In this document: positions 11,085-22,997 of the stretch, piece by piece | How the letters are laid out: each line of letters opens with the position of its first letter | Position numbering within the stretch: the stretch's first letter is position 1 | NCBI GenBank assembly: GCA_029721435.1 | Contig: CM056583.1 | Span: 72,105,120 to 72,169,119, forward strand | DNA: 64,000 nucleotides | DNA from: Gymnothorax reevesii | Taxonomy: Eukaryota > Chordata > Actinopteri > Anguilliformes > Muraenidae | Direction of reading: 5' to 3' | Translations under genes and position numbers: made by a program | Notes under the pieces: model-generated | What the model was told of the DNA's origin: nothing | Databases searched by the model: none | Seen by the model: only the letters and a program-made list of their open reading frames with translations

Positions 11085-13060
11085 TACAGATTAGGTGTGT
11101 TTCTTTTGTAACATCACCCAGTAACACTTTAAATAAGTCTAATTCTAACTATTGTACCAAGATATCCAGCCTTGTACCTTTATCCAAAATAAGGCTATAA
11201 TAGGACAGTACCAAAATAAATGGCCAACTGACTCCTCTTCTTCCAGACAGAATTGACAAAGGGGTGATGACTCTATTCCCATATATTAAGCATCTTTTTA
11301 GTTGCTAAAGACTTATACATCAGCTTATACTGAAAATATCTAATCTTTGGATCAAGTGATGTACTGTAAAGGATTTTGAGAATTTGGCTCCATGGGACTG
11401 GTGTATCTAACATATTTTCCCAACGGTCTAGAATCCTGTATGGTACAGCGACTAAGTTCTTTATTCTTTAATAAAATGTGTTTATGTTAGTTGATCATAA
11501 TTCTATTTAACCAAATTGCCATTTTCATGTGAGGCCTACAGACTAAATGCCCTCCAGTTCCTTTTATGATTTTTTATTTCCAAGCAGTTGGTAAAGCTCC
11601 AATAAGTTGATTATATTGTTGCAATGTACAGACTGTTTTGAGAATTACCGACCAGATGAAGATCCAAGTGGGATCAAAACGTTGTCATTTTATAACTAAT
11701 AAAGTTTTCTTCGGTGGCTTGGAGTAAGTGTGCAGGCGTCTTCTCCTTTCTTCATTGACGCATTTTATTTGATAGCCTTGCACCTATACGCGATGTGCGT
11801 GTAACTTTTTCTTTGCAATGTACAGACTGTTCCATAAAAACTAGTTAATTGTTTGTAGGACATGAGTTTATTATTCTCATTAACTGTATTCCTTATAAAA
11901 ATGATACCTGTATCAAACAAGCGTTTCAAAAAAAGGAATCATTCTATCAACAACTATATTATAATTTAACCATATTGTTTGCTTTTTCTGGTGGGTGAAA
12001 CTGAAATTGTAACCAACTTTGAAGAGCTTCTTCCAGAAAAGTGGAGACACCAGAAAACACAACATTGATTAATGCAAAATGCAGAGGTTTAATTTGCAGA
12101 AATGGAAAGAAGCCTTTATCAAACATGCGGTAGACCCTTTTAAGCAATTTGCTAGAAAACCAGTTTAGATTGAAGCAGAATTTTGGAATAAGGGAAGCCT
12201 TCAGTGAAAGATTTAAAGCTTTTACGTTTAAGAGTTTTAGCCCACCAGATGCATAATCATTGCAGAGATATGTACGTTTAAATTTATCAGGTTTATGATT
12301 CCATATAAATTAGAATATCTTTTGTTCATATATTTTGAAGAATGATTCTTTAGGGGTTTGGTAATGCCAAAAATAAATATGTATATTGGGATACAACTAA
12401 TGAGTTAGTTATTTTGTCAAAAATGGTCAGATGTTTCCCTTTCCTGGGCAGCAAAATTTTTTTGATTTTACTCAATTACTTATTGAAATTAATCATTGAA
12501 TTTTCACTCATATTTTCTGGGATGTGTATACCAAGTACATTGACCAATCCACCTGTCCAATGAGTGAAATTTCCATTTTTCAGGGAACCAAGACTCAATA
12601 TTTGGCATTTCTCATAATTTGGCTTCAGCTCAGATAGGTTCAAAAAGTCATCCAGGTCTTTTGTAAGGCTCTATAACGATGTATAGTGAGGGCGCAATAG
12701 AAAAATTGTATCAGCATACATAGAATTTTTTGTATTTAGACCTTGCATTTCCAAGCCTTTGATATTTATAGCGAGTATTTCTATTGCCATAATAAATAAA
12801 TACGGTGATAACAGGCAGCCCTGTTTTAACCCCTGTGAAAGGGCAATGGGTTTTGAAATATGACCATTATTTATCATTTTGGAGATTGAGTTATTGTACA
12901 TAACTTTAACCCACTGTATTAGAGACTCACCAAAATTAAAATAAAAAATTTCTAAACATTAATAAATGAAATCCCTATAAAAACTAAACCTGGTTTCTTT
13001 ATTTTATCACGATGTTCAATAATTTCGAGTAATTGTCTTATATTATTTGCAATATTTTGT
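11085..13060 (-). mobile_element. L1-clade LINE, ORF2 reverse-transcriptase relic
   Basis: On the minus strand, 12901-12671 reads KPIALSQGLKQGCLLSPYLF, then AIEILAINIKGLEMQG and MYADTIFLL. These are the L1-type motifs around the RT active site, with YADT in place of YADD. Downstream come LLPRKGKHLTIF, a QYTYLFLALP-like stretch, LQFQFHPPEKANNM near 11980, and a C-terminal zinc-knuckle segment (CQFCLEEEESVGHLFWYC) near 11262-11205. Stops and shifts break it. It is interrupted by the small retroposon at 11638-11812. Confidence 0.8.
11638..11812 (+). mobile_element. short retroposon inserted in the L1 relic
   Basis: The 175-bp insert is flanked by identical 19-base copies of TTGCAATGTACAGACTGTT at 11619-11637 and 11813-11831. 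It contains GATGAAGATCCAAGTGGGA and AAAACGTTGTCA, followed by an AATAAAG. This resembles the GATGAAG...CGAAACGTT tails of several fish SINE or retroelement ends. Removing it and one duplicate makes the L1 sequence continuous. A long duplication indicates target-primed reverse transcription. Confidence 0.75.
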
Positions 13061-13249
13061 CCTTTTATTTAAAAAAAAAATGAAGTTATTGTTTTCCGGA
13101 AATCTTTCTGATTTGATTGGTATTGGAAGCACAGAAATGCAATCACTTGCAAGATACCGGTGTGAAGTTTGTGAATAAGCAGAAAACATTGTTATTATGT
13201 CTGGAGAAAGGAATCAACTGCAAGTTGTCCAAAATGCAAACATTTTGCT

Positions 13250-13680
13250 CTTTCAGTCTGAGACCAAGCCAGGAAATCAGAGACAATACAGAAGGCCATC
13301 CTAAAATCTGAGTCCAAAAACAGGCAGGGGTTCAAAAGCCAATAAGCACAGATTACAGTTCCAAATCATAAGGCAGAAGGGGGGGTCAAGTGTCCGAAAT
13401 CCAAATTCAAAAGCCAGGGCAGGAATACACAGAAATCCTGGTCATACTGAAAAAGGGTTGTTATGGAGGCAAACAAATCCAGGAAGGCACATACAGAAAT
13501 TGGAATCGGGCTGAAGGATGTCACGGAATCTCAATCACATCACTGGCGTACAAGGGGCTCAGCGCAGAAAAAGATGATCAACGGTCTGACAAGGGCAAAG
13601 CAGAAGTGAGGGACATTCATACACAAGGGAGGTAACAAGCAGGGCGGGGCAACAGGTGTGAGGGATAATCTAAACATTAA
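13250..13680. repeat. possible LTR-retrotransposon-derived segment
   Basis: This purine-rich stretch is full of CAGG, CAAAAGCC and AATCC motifs. Its texture resembles reversed fish Ty3/gypsy LTR or leader sequence. No terminal TG...CA pair, duplication or coding motif was found. Confidence 0.25.
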
Positions 13681-13692
13681 CTGACAGGGGAA

Positions 13693-13700
13693 AACACACA

Positions 13701-13739
<39 letters not shown>
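13693..13739. repeat. (CA)n microsatellite
   Basis: About 22 CA units, with one interruption at the start. Confidence 0.95.
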
Positions 13740-13743
<4 letters not shown>

Positions 13744-15356
13744 TCCATTCAAGGAGTGCCTAAGTGGGAAGAGCTGAAAGAAACAGATTCGCATAAAAGA
13801 TAGTTGCAAAGTCTTTGCCGAAGCAGAGGACTGGGAGAGCAATAAGGGCGGAGTTACAGATTAGTGTGGAAAGCAGAAAGAATCAATTAGTAGAGTTAGT
13901 AGTCTGTGCAGTAATAATATTACCCAAATGTGCAAGTTAGTATGTTATTCACAGGATTAGTATATAAGTCTGGGTTAGTAAATAAACGAGACAAAACATA
14001 ACTCGTGAGTGGGATGAGTACTTCATTAGTAATCATTGTTGAAGGAAATGAGTCGTGAAGGAACTCATGAAACACTGGCAACTTATGAAATCACCCAAAA
14101 TGTGACAGCTCGCAGAGAGCGGTGTGCACGGGCAAAGAAAATAAACACAAGACATCGCGGGCAAAACAATGTGCATGAAACTGGCATTGGATAAGCAGAA
14201 TGAATAAACTACACAACCTAGTAGAAAAACATAAACCACAACATACAGAAAATGCAGAACGTAACAAGTGCGGAAGCAAGTGAATGCCAAATTGCTATTG
14301 GATGGTATCTTGGGTAGTATAGGGAAGAAAATACACTCAGGTACCTGTACCCTAGTGAGGTGATTGTGCTGCCTCAAAAGATATTCCAAATTGATTGAAA
14401 TTTTATGATGGGCGATAATGCTTGCGACTTGCATTAGGAATAACCACAAACTACGGCAAACTATAGGAAAAATACACAAATACGCAAACCTATTACCTAC
14501 CAATAAATTTAGAATTTAGTTCCGCCAACTTTAAGTCCCCTGACATTTTTTACATTTAGTTTAAAGTGGCGCTTTGCCAATTTTGACTTTATCTTCATCT
14601 ATCTGAGTTAGTACATATAGTTTGAAAAATGCATGCAGTTTTTGCCCACTTTTTCTTATCTCTGGAAATCACCAGAAAAATATGCTTACTTCCCTTTTCA
14701 GTGTCGTTATTCAACAGGTACAGTGACTAAGTTGGAGGTAAGGAAGAACCACTGACTATTTCATCTTGGATTTTCAGCGAGTTTCCGCCTCTGGGTAGCC
14801 AGAGTCCATGCCTTAAATTCCACCCAGAATCTTCACTTGGTTCTCTACTTGCAAAGTAGCTATGTTTCCAACAGCAAAAATGGTATCTCAAAATATAAGC
14901 GAGCAAGGATATATTTTACACAAAGCTAGCTTCATAACGTGCCTTCTATAACATTACCTCATGTTCAGCTCGCAAAGGTTTTTATTAGTATGTGTTTGTA
15001 GAAAACTGGAGCAAGGTAGGAGGCAGAAAATTTTACCAACCATTCTGGCAACATAGGCCTAATGGTTTGCTGCTTTAGCAATGTTAGCTTTATTTCTGTC
15101 AAGCAATGTTAGCTCACGGTCGTTACATGAGTTGGCTGGAGCTAGCCAGCCTGAGGAAAATTTTGCCGGTCATGAAATTTTCATCTAATACTTGCATAAA
15201 CATAAAACAACAACGAGCCACCTGATAGTCGTCCTCACTTCTCCAGTGGAGAGTTTGGGCAGAAGTGAACCTTGATTGATTTTAATTGCTTGAATTAGGA
15301 AATGGGTGGGATTGCTGCATCATTTAGAATTCATTTAGGGGGACAACCTTCTAATG
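13740..15356. other. no recognisable gene
   Basis: A 156-codon minus-strand frame at 14033-14503 has no family similarity and a cysteine-rich, low-information composition. I treat it as a chance frame. Nothing else stands out. Confidence 0.4.
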
Positions 15357-16093
15357 CAGTGGTTCTCAAACTCGGTCCTGGTGCCCCACTGTGTATTCTG
15401 GCTTTTGTTCCGACCACAGTTGCCATCTAAGGACTTAAACAAGCTGTTGATTTGCCCTAATTGGGTGCATTCATGTTTAGAGCAGTTATTTGTCCTCTTA
15501 AGCCACAAATCTGCACATTCCATGAGGAATTAAAATTTCATTTGCACAATGAGATATGTTAGAAACCAGTATGAATAACTGCAGGGGGAAACAATTTGAC
15601 CAAACTATTAATCAACATGAATAATCAATAGGTTCCTCATAGGTGAAACTGTCAACACATGGTTGCAAAAACCAACAATTTATTTGGCAAACAGTAAAGT
15701 CACACCTGTTTCATTTCCTGTTCATTTTATGTTCAGGAAAATTATTTTGAAAGAATTCGAAACACCTGTGTTCAGCAACCCAATTTGGGACTTACTGATT
15801 TTCTCAAGTCTAATTTGATCAGTTTAGAATTTTTTTACCTGCAAATCCTCACAATATGGAAAAATAAGCATAACATGTTTGATGGTTTTTATTCTTCATG
15901 TGGATATTTACTTAATTCTACAGTGGATATGTCCATAAAAATGCAGCTAAAGGTGGTAAATAACAGCGCTAAACATGGAATGCAGCTAATTTAGACAAAT
16001 CGACAACTTGTAGAAATTCTAAGATTGCAGTTGTGATTGTAACAAACACCAGCATACACAGTGGGGCTCCAGGAACGAATTTGAGAACCACTG
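15357..16093. mobile_element. complete non-autonomous hAT element
   Basis: The ends are near-perfect terminal inverted repeats. The left end starts CAGTGGTTCTCAAACTCGG, and the right end at 16069-16093 is its reverse complement with two mismatches over 25 bases. The flanks carry an identical 8-bp duplication TTCTAATG at 15349-15356 and 16094-16101. The 737-bp interior has no transposase frame. Eight-base duplications and CAGnGGTTCTCAAA ends are hAT hallmarks. Confidence 0.9.
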
Positions 16094-16101
16094 TTCTAAT
16101 G

Positions 16102-17220
16102 CCAGAAGACCGCTCACATAGTCCTCAGTAAGAAAATGATCTCTGCAAACTCTCACATTTGTGTACTTATTTGTGGATACTCGTGGCAGTCCATTGGCAG
16201 TAACAAAGGCCTTCAGAAACCTTGCCTTCAACGCTCATCAACCCAAACCACTCGCAGTTTACTTTTCTCGATCAGCAACAGTTGATCAGACTAATTGGTA
16301 GGACCGGTGACAGTATAATTTATTTTTGATAGTATTGTTATACATTGCACCACAAATTATGAGGCGTTTTCTACCATACAAAAAGGACAATGTAAAATAT
16401 GATTATGTCTCTATCATTTCTGTGTGCTTTTAGCTCGTGAAAGAACGCAGATTTGCTTAGTTTGCGAGGCTCATTAAGCAATTAGCCACAAGAATCTGTT
16501 CTATTGTATTCTGAATGTGGTCATGCTAGATGTCGTTGTTAGGCACGCTGCACAGGTGAGTGATGGCGAAAATAAATGCTGCAAAGTCAGCGGAAGTTTC
16601 GGATTTTTTGCATTTACACTGCCCGGCCTAAAAAAACCGTTTGGAAATTAATGAACAAATTCTATTATTGGATCATTATTGCGGTTATTAATATTTTTCA
16701 GCTGTCAATTATCATTTTTACCCTGACTGATGAAGCGCGTCACTACTCATTTCTTAAAAAATCATGCCGGAAGACACATCCCTTGATGGTGGAAAACATG
16801 TTACAGTATTTCAGAATGGACAAGTTATTGGCCTGTATTTAGCAAATAAAACCATGAATGACAAAAACAAGTATGAGGAATCATTTTAACAAACAAAATT
16901 CAAATGGCTTGTTTGCAATTTACGTACACAAAGCATACATTTTGAAATTATATGTAGTCTCATTATCGGTGAATCACCACGTTATTGGTTAACGTTATTT
17001 TCATTTCTTCTTTTAAGTGTATTTTTGTTTCTAGGTCTGTTTTTAAGGGTTTTTGAGCCAAAAAAAGAGAAAAACTACTGAAGCGAAATCGGTTGGAGTA
17101 ATCAAAGTTACATTTTTGACTTAGCTGATTAGCAGTTATCAAAGCTAACTTTTTAGTTAGCTGTGCCCACCAAAGTTTCGGATTCCTTCCAGCTGTTTTG
17201 TCATACGCGGACCACACCTT
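16102..17220. other. no recognisable gene
   Basis: A possible mariner-type end (ACACTGCCCGGCCTAAAAAA) lies near 16617. No matching second end was found. Confidence 0.35.
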
Positions 17221-17230
17221 CCTCTGAGTC

Positions 17231-17760
17231 TATATAAGCCGGATGTTCGTTACTCTTCCCTCGCTGGAGTATCTGATTTTAGCTAACACAACAGCAAGAA
17301 GATATCAGTAGACAGAAATTGTCGGCAAAATATCTTTGCATTTCTTTTGTGGTTCCTATTTCTCTAGGGAAATTCCGTTTTCTTCCCTTCCCTCTCTTAC
17401 CTTAGTTTCGCACCATTTTAGGTGCTTTGTTTTCTCAGTTCCCGAGATACTTCCTCTTTCTCCCTCTCTCGCTCTGCTTCCTTGTTGCGGATGGTTGGGC
17501 ATCCTTTTGGAAGCACGAGAGCTGTCTCTGTTGTTTGGCCCGTATCTCTCTGCGAGTGTTTTAAGTCCGAGCTGCTCTGGTTTTCTCCTACCGCTGCACT
17601 TGGCCAGTCAATTCTATCGGCCTTTACACAGACACTGGGTATCTCCCATGGTAATGTTCTGCCTGGTCTGTACTGCAGCCATCTTCAGTTTTTGCTTGTT
17701 ATGTAAAATGCCGAAAATACCCTTGTTCAATTGGATTATGATCTGGTGATTGACCTTATA
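17231..17760 (+). promoter_or_regulatory. TATA box with pyrimidine-rich leader, possible LTR or orphan promoter
   Basis: TATATAAG at 17231-17238 is followed about 60-500 bases later by an unusually CT-rich, CpG-containing stretch with a 137-codon frame that resembles no family. The shape fits an LTR U3-R-U5 or a lost promoter. No LTR boundary or duplication was found. Confidence 0.25.
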
Positions 17761-18818
17761 AAATGAGTTGAAAGTGAGAGAATGAGCGAGCAGTTTTTGT
17801 TGAAAGTAATGTAGCTTGCAGAAATGCAAATAATTTTACCTATTAGGATTTTTTTTATCATGTTTGTATCCTCCTTGTCTTCCAAGAAAGTATTGCTTGC
17901 ATCAAGTGAACAAAAAAACACTCTTATTCAAACATCACAATTGCCTGTTGCTGTACTGCAATGAAGGTGGGAATGTAGCGATTAGGGGAGGACAAATTGC
18001 AATACAAAACATATTCCGCTGAAACTCAGGCATGGATCCTTGTGCACCAAAAAACAAAAAGGGGGGGGGATTTACACCTGATACTGCTACAATGTAATTT
18101 TTAAATACAATCTACACTGCCTGTATAAATTATTTGGAAAATAAAAACAGCTTTAAAAAGGGCTTTAGTCCTTACAATCAGAAAGTTTCCATTTGGGGCC
18201 AGTTTTCCAGTCTAGATGGAGATTCCAGTGATCTGGGGTCACATGAATCTGAAATGTAAACTTATGGTACCAGGAAATCACTCTTCAAAAGTGATTCCTG
18301 GGTCGCTGCAGGGTGCCCCTTGGGCCTTTCTGTAGAAAAACAAACCCCTGGCTTGGGTGGATGCGGCCAGCATTTATAAATGAGTCTCGCAACGGGCCAC
18401 TGGTCTTCCATGTGTTTAGTGTTATTCATATAACGGAACGCTCCCCACAGTTCAGTTTCACTCACTTTCTGTTCAACAGAAGGTAAGAAAAAAAAATTCA
18501 TTTGCAAAATGCAAACTCCGATGCATTTTTTCCAGAGAGTAGAGCTGTCTACTCAAGCAGGCAAGCATTACGTAAAGGAAAACATCTTAAGGCACATGTG
18601 TTTCTCAAAAACCATTGTAATCAAAATTTGCAATCTTGCCATAGACATACAGTATATACAAAACAAATATACATATCTATATAATGTAATCATCTTTTTA
18701 AAAAATAAATACTTGGTTAACAAACTTCCGCGTGTATAAAAATTGATTAGGAAACAGTAACATAGTTGACTATTGCAAAGTGGTTGAGTTAAATTACATT
18801 CTAATGTCATGTAAGGAT

Positions 18819-19085
18819 ATCCCTGCTGAAAATTCCAGCTTTGACCAGCCTAGGCTGATCAGGCTGGTTTGAGCTGTGTTTTGAACAGTTTAAGTTGGTC
18901 AACCTGCCCTTCAACAGCTGACATTACTAGCTTAACTAGCTTTGACCACCTTCATCTAGGTATAGAGACCAGCTTTAAACATCTAGACCAGCTATGACCT
19001 GCTAATGGTGTTCAAAACACAGCTCAGACCATCTTAAACCAGCTTAGAATTCTAGCTGGTCTTAGCTGGAATTTTCAGCAGGGAT
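18819..19085. mobile_element. foldback MITE
   Basis: Perfect 22-bp inverted repeats lie at 18819-18840 (starting ATCCCTGCTGAAAATTCC) and 19064-19085. The 267-bp element is inverted over much of its length: AGCTGTGTTTTGAAC near 18873 is mirrored by GTTCAAAACACAGCT at about 19009. It has no coding capacity. The superfamily is not certain because the flanking duplication is ambiguous. Confidence 0.85.
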
Positions 19086-19089
19086 GTGT

Positions 19090-20497
19090 TTCAGTTCAAC
19101 AGAATTTGTAACCTGCCAAGTGGGGTAACTTAATACTTCTAGAATGCACATCTAATTACAAAACATGAACCATGAGGTGTGTCACATAGTAAAATTATTC
19201 AAACCTTCAAAAAATTAAGACATGCTATTTTTTCTAATAAATTATTTTTTTTACAATTGCAAGTCAGACCATATTTTGCTACTATGAACAGCAGTTTTTC
19301 TTTCTTTCTTTTTTTTTACAGCACAATGAACTTCAAAAAAATTCAGATGTGTAGACCTATAGTATCATTTTATTTTCAGAGTGTGCCAAAATTATTTTGG
19401 TAGTAACTAATTAGTTCATAATAACATCCAGGAAATAAGCAGTGGAAACAGATGGCCAAGCAGAGAGACAGAAAAAATGTATAGAGATTAAAGCGTTAGG
19501 TTAGTAAAGAACAGTTTCAATGTTCAGTTTTATGAGCTGAATTGATGTTGGACCACCATGTTCCCATTAAAATGGACAAGTACTTGCCACCATGAGAAAA
19601 ATTAAGATTCTCTGTGTAAATACAGTATTTTAACTTGAGGAGCTACATTAATAGAGGAGGTGTTTGGATCACCTGATATTTTATCTGCATGAAGCTAAAT
19701 CTCTTGATAATTGCCTTTTAACGAAAGAAGTATTCTTGCTAGAACCAAGGAATCATAATACGATTATTACAAGCACCTTGAAAACAATCAAAAAAGCATG
19801 TGAACATCAGATGTGAAGACAGAAATTCTAAGCTCTGCTTTCTTTAAGGCACTTCTAAGAGAAAAAAGTTATTTTAGCAACCCACTTGATTGCTGTATAC
19901 TTGTTTTTCTAGATGATGCAAATATTATTGATAGAAAATTGTGATCACCCACTTTAAACAAGTAATTTGTGGCCATAAAAGCATTAGGAGAGGTGCAGGC
20001 AACTAGACCAGTCAGTCTAGATACAAATACATCAGGGAGGACAGTCAGCTAGGTCTGTACAGTAGCAGAAATTCTCCACCCAGAGCTGTGTATCATTGTA
20101 CCTCATTCATGAGACAGGCTTGCTGCTCAAATCCTGCTGAGCTACACTACAAGCTATTTCAGAGAGAAAAATACATTGAATGCAAAGCCTTTTTTTTAAC
20201 TTTCTCGGGTTATGATACTGATCAAACAGAAATCGATGACACTGCACAATGCTGTAGAAAAAGATAACAGTACATTTCATAACATCAATTCCTATTTGTC
20301 GATGCAGCAAGCACAAGTAATCCCTTCTGCAGCAAGTATGGCAGACGATTTCATCTGTCCCATGTTCTGCACTCAAGGTGCCACACAAGGAGAGATATTT
20401 TTCATTAATATTTTAGTTCATTTTTGATAGCATGAAGTAGCTGTTTAAATGAAGTGTCATTTCCAGTGCAAAATAAAAAAGTGGAAGGCTGCACATA
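19090..20497. other. bmp3 downstream region
   Basis: The proximal part is presumably bmp3 3' UTR on the minus strand. It is AT-rich, with no coding similarity and no clear poly(A) signal. Confidence 0.4.
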
Positions 20498-20689
20498 TCA
20501 TTGGCAAGCACAGGAGACCACAGTCATGTTGGGGTAGTTCTTGAGGACAACGTTATGGTTCTCATCCAGAAATAGGACACTGAGTGAGGACATCTTCTCC
20601 GGTACGCAACAGGGTTCTGGGATTCCGGGCACCACTCCCACTGCCCGCACGATGCTCTGGATGGTAGCGTGGTTGGAGGATTTCACCGA
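20498..20689 (-). CDS. bmp3: bmp3 coding exon 3 (C-terminal half of cystine-knot domain)
   Basis: The acceptor is CTTCCTTGTAG just before 20689. The exon begins [12 protein letters not shown], keeps [14 protein letters not shown], and ends SCACQ followed by TGA at 20500-20498. Human BMP3 begins this exon [12 protein letters not shown] and ends SCACR. The 3' UTR continues to lower coordinates. I see no convincing AATAAA within about 300 bases, so the transcript end is not placed. Confidence 0.95.
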   Translation of the reverse strand, partial: SVKSSNHATIQSIVRAVGVVPGIPEPCCVPEKMSSLSVLFLDENHNVVLKNYPNMTVVSCACQ

Positions 20690-22955
20690 CTACAAGGAAG
20701 GAGAGCAAGAGTGTTCAGAGGATGCAGAATAACTGAACCCACAAGATGCTAATGACCTATCTTTCATTTCAGTTCCTGAGGTACAGACGGTTCAACACTG
20801 AACAAAGGTGGGTCACAAGAAGTTTCTAAGTTCTCACGAGACATAAAATCTTTTCCCCTCTTTAATACAGAATTTTAGCTTGTTTTCATTACACTGTTTA
20901 AAAGGCAAAAAGAGCTATAAATAAATTTTAAGTCATTGTAAAACATTAGATATCCTGGAAGACAGGTTTCAAATAAGCTCTCATGTCTTCTCAGTGGAGT
21001 TTTTTTTTTTTTTTTTTTGCTCAGCATGTTGCGGGCGAAATAGGTAATTTTCTGTATTTTTCATGCCCAGTACAAAGAATTCAATAAACAAATAATAATA
21101 AAAAATATCCTATGGAGACAATGCAATGAACCATTTGTGAAAATTACTGAAGTGAAAGCGCATTGGAACAATATCACACATGGTTTAGCATGTAGATGAA
21201 TTTTCAGCCAATGCAAAGGATTTGAAGGTTTTGCATCCACAGTTAGGTTTGATCTAGCCGGATATTTCAGTCAGTATATTTATTTACAGAAAAAACAATG
21301 AAACATTGCTTTCTTAATTGCTTGTTGGATATTGTTATGGGGTACTAACACGACTCTTGGAGGCATGCGTGCTTTTCAACATATCACCCAAGTCTTTCAA
21401 ACACTAGAGGGCGCTCCTAAATTATATGCACTCATCAAGGAGCTAGTTCATAACTGATCTTGCAAAAGCAATCTCTTCTACTGATATATATAAAAAAATA
21501 CAACCTTACGTATCTCACTAGTGTTCTTCGTCAATAGAAAAGTCAACATCCAGTGACAAAGGTAAAAAGACACTGAAGTTCTTAGTACATTTCTGATTCC
21601 AGTCTTCAATTCTGTGTTGAATAAATAGTGATAGTGGGTTTTGTAATGTTGTCAAGTGCATAATGTTGCTGTGTAACTTCAGATAAAAGGAAATCATAAA
21701 AGTAAATATCAAATACAAATGTATACATTTTGCAAACTACATGGGAACCCAAAAATACAGTATTTGGATCATAAGAAGAAAAAGTTGTAAAGTTTAGAGC
21801 ACTTGCTAGGTCATTTGGCTCTGCAGACAGATTTCATCGGCAGTGCATGAAAAATTCTATTTGATGGGATTTTCGCATCATGTAGGGAGGAACAGACAGA
21901 ATTTGCAGTAATTCCTCATCAGTGTGTAAGCAGCACCATCAAACAAAAAGCAAGGGAGCTGACAATTTAACTAAGATGGGCAACATATTCTTTCAGCATT
22001 AAAAAAAACATACCTTTGGCACAGGAAACTGGCAGGATCCTGAGCAATAGAAGGCTTCAAAATACTTGGGTGATATAATCCACTCATTCCAGCCGATGTC
22101 TGCAAAGTCAACCTTCAGGTGCCGGCGTGCACAGTGCCGCGGCTCGCTCCCCTGCCTCTTGCGAGCCTTCTTCATGGTCTGCTCATCGAAGCGCAGCAGC
22201 GCCATCCTGTGGTCCTGTTGCTGCCGGCGCAGCTTCGCCCGCGAGCGTTTCACGGCCGGCCTGTCCTCAGTCGCTTCATACAAGGGGCTCCCCCCTTCCC
22301 TGTTGGGAGCCCTGTGCGGGTGCTCGGTCCCCGGTAGCTCGTTGTTTTGGAGAGGTAACAGGCCGGTAGAGGAGCGCCTAGCCCGCAACTTGGCTGCGGT
22401 GTTGAGGGTGTCCAAGCTCAGCCCGTGAGGCCGTGAGACGAGAGCCCCAGTGTGCCTGCGCAGGGTGGACATGATGCTCTCTGACTCAGAAATTGTCAAG
22501 TCGTTGGCATGCACCAGAATGTATATGGACCCATCTGGGAGCAGAGTTTTATGGGTCCTCTGCCCATCTGTGTTCGCATAAATACCAATTAGGAGCTCAG
22601 AGTGATGTCTAGCCTGATTGATGGCATGTGTTATATCTTTCCACTGCCAAGACATGCCATCCCTGTACATGGTGGTGACATTTGTGAGGAAGTGTCCCTC
22701 GGTGTTTGTGCTACTGTTCGCGGAAGGAAAACTCCAGATGCTGAAGTGAACAAGTTGGCAGCCAAATGTCCGAGATCCAGCACATCTACAGCTGCTGTTC
22801 TGCAGTTCACCGAAGTGGTAATGTAATGTTACTGAGAGGATGTCTTCTGACCTGGTCAGTGATGATAAGTTAAATATCTGAAACTGATTGTTGTTGATAT
22901 TACCTATGAACATAAAAAAACAAAACCAGTGAGAAATTAACCCTTTGCTTACCGA

Positions 22956-22997
<42 letters not shown>

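Noticed and set aside
13681..13740. Possible CRISPR-like or satellite array
   Set aside because: It is a plain (CA)n microsatellite. No repeat-spacer pattern occurs anywhere in the window.
14033..14503. 156-codon minus-strand open frame
   Set aside because: It has no recognisable domain, a skewed Cys/Phe/Leu composition, no splice context, and lies in a repeat-rich stretch.
22119..22428. Open frames of 72-120 codons on the plus strand over bmp3 exon 2
   Set aside because: They are antisense shadows of the GC-rich propeptide coding sequence.
22956..22996. Poly-asparagine tract in the bmp3 protein
   Set aside because: It lies in intron 1, upstream of a clear splice acceptor that restores homology.
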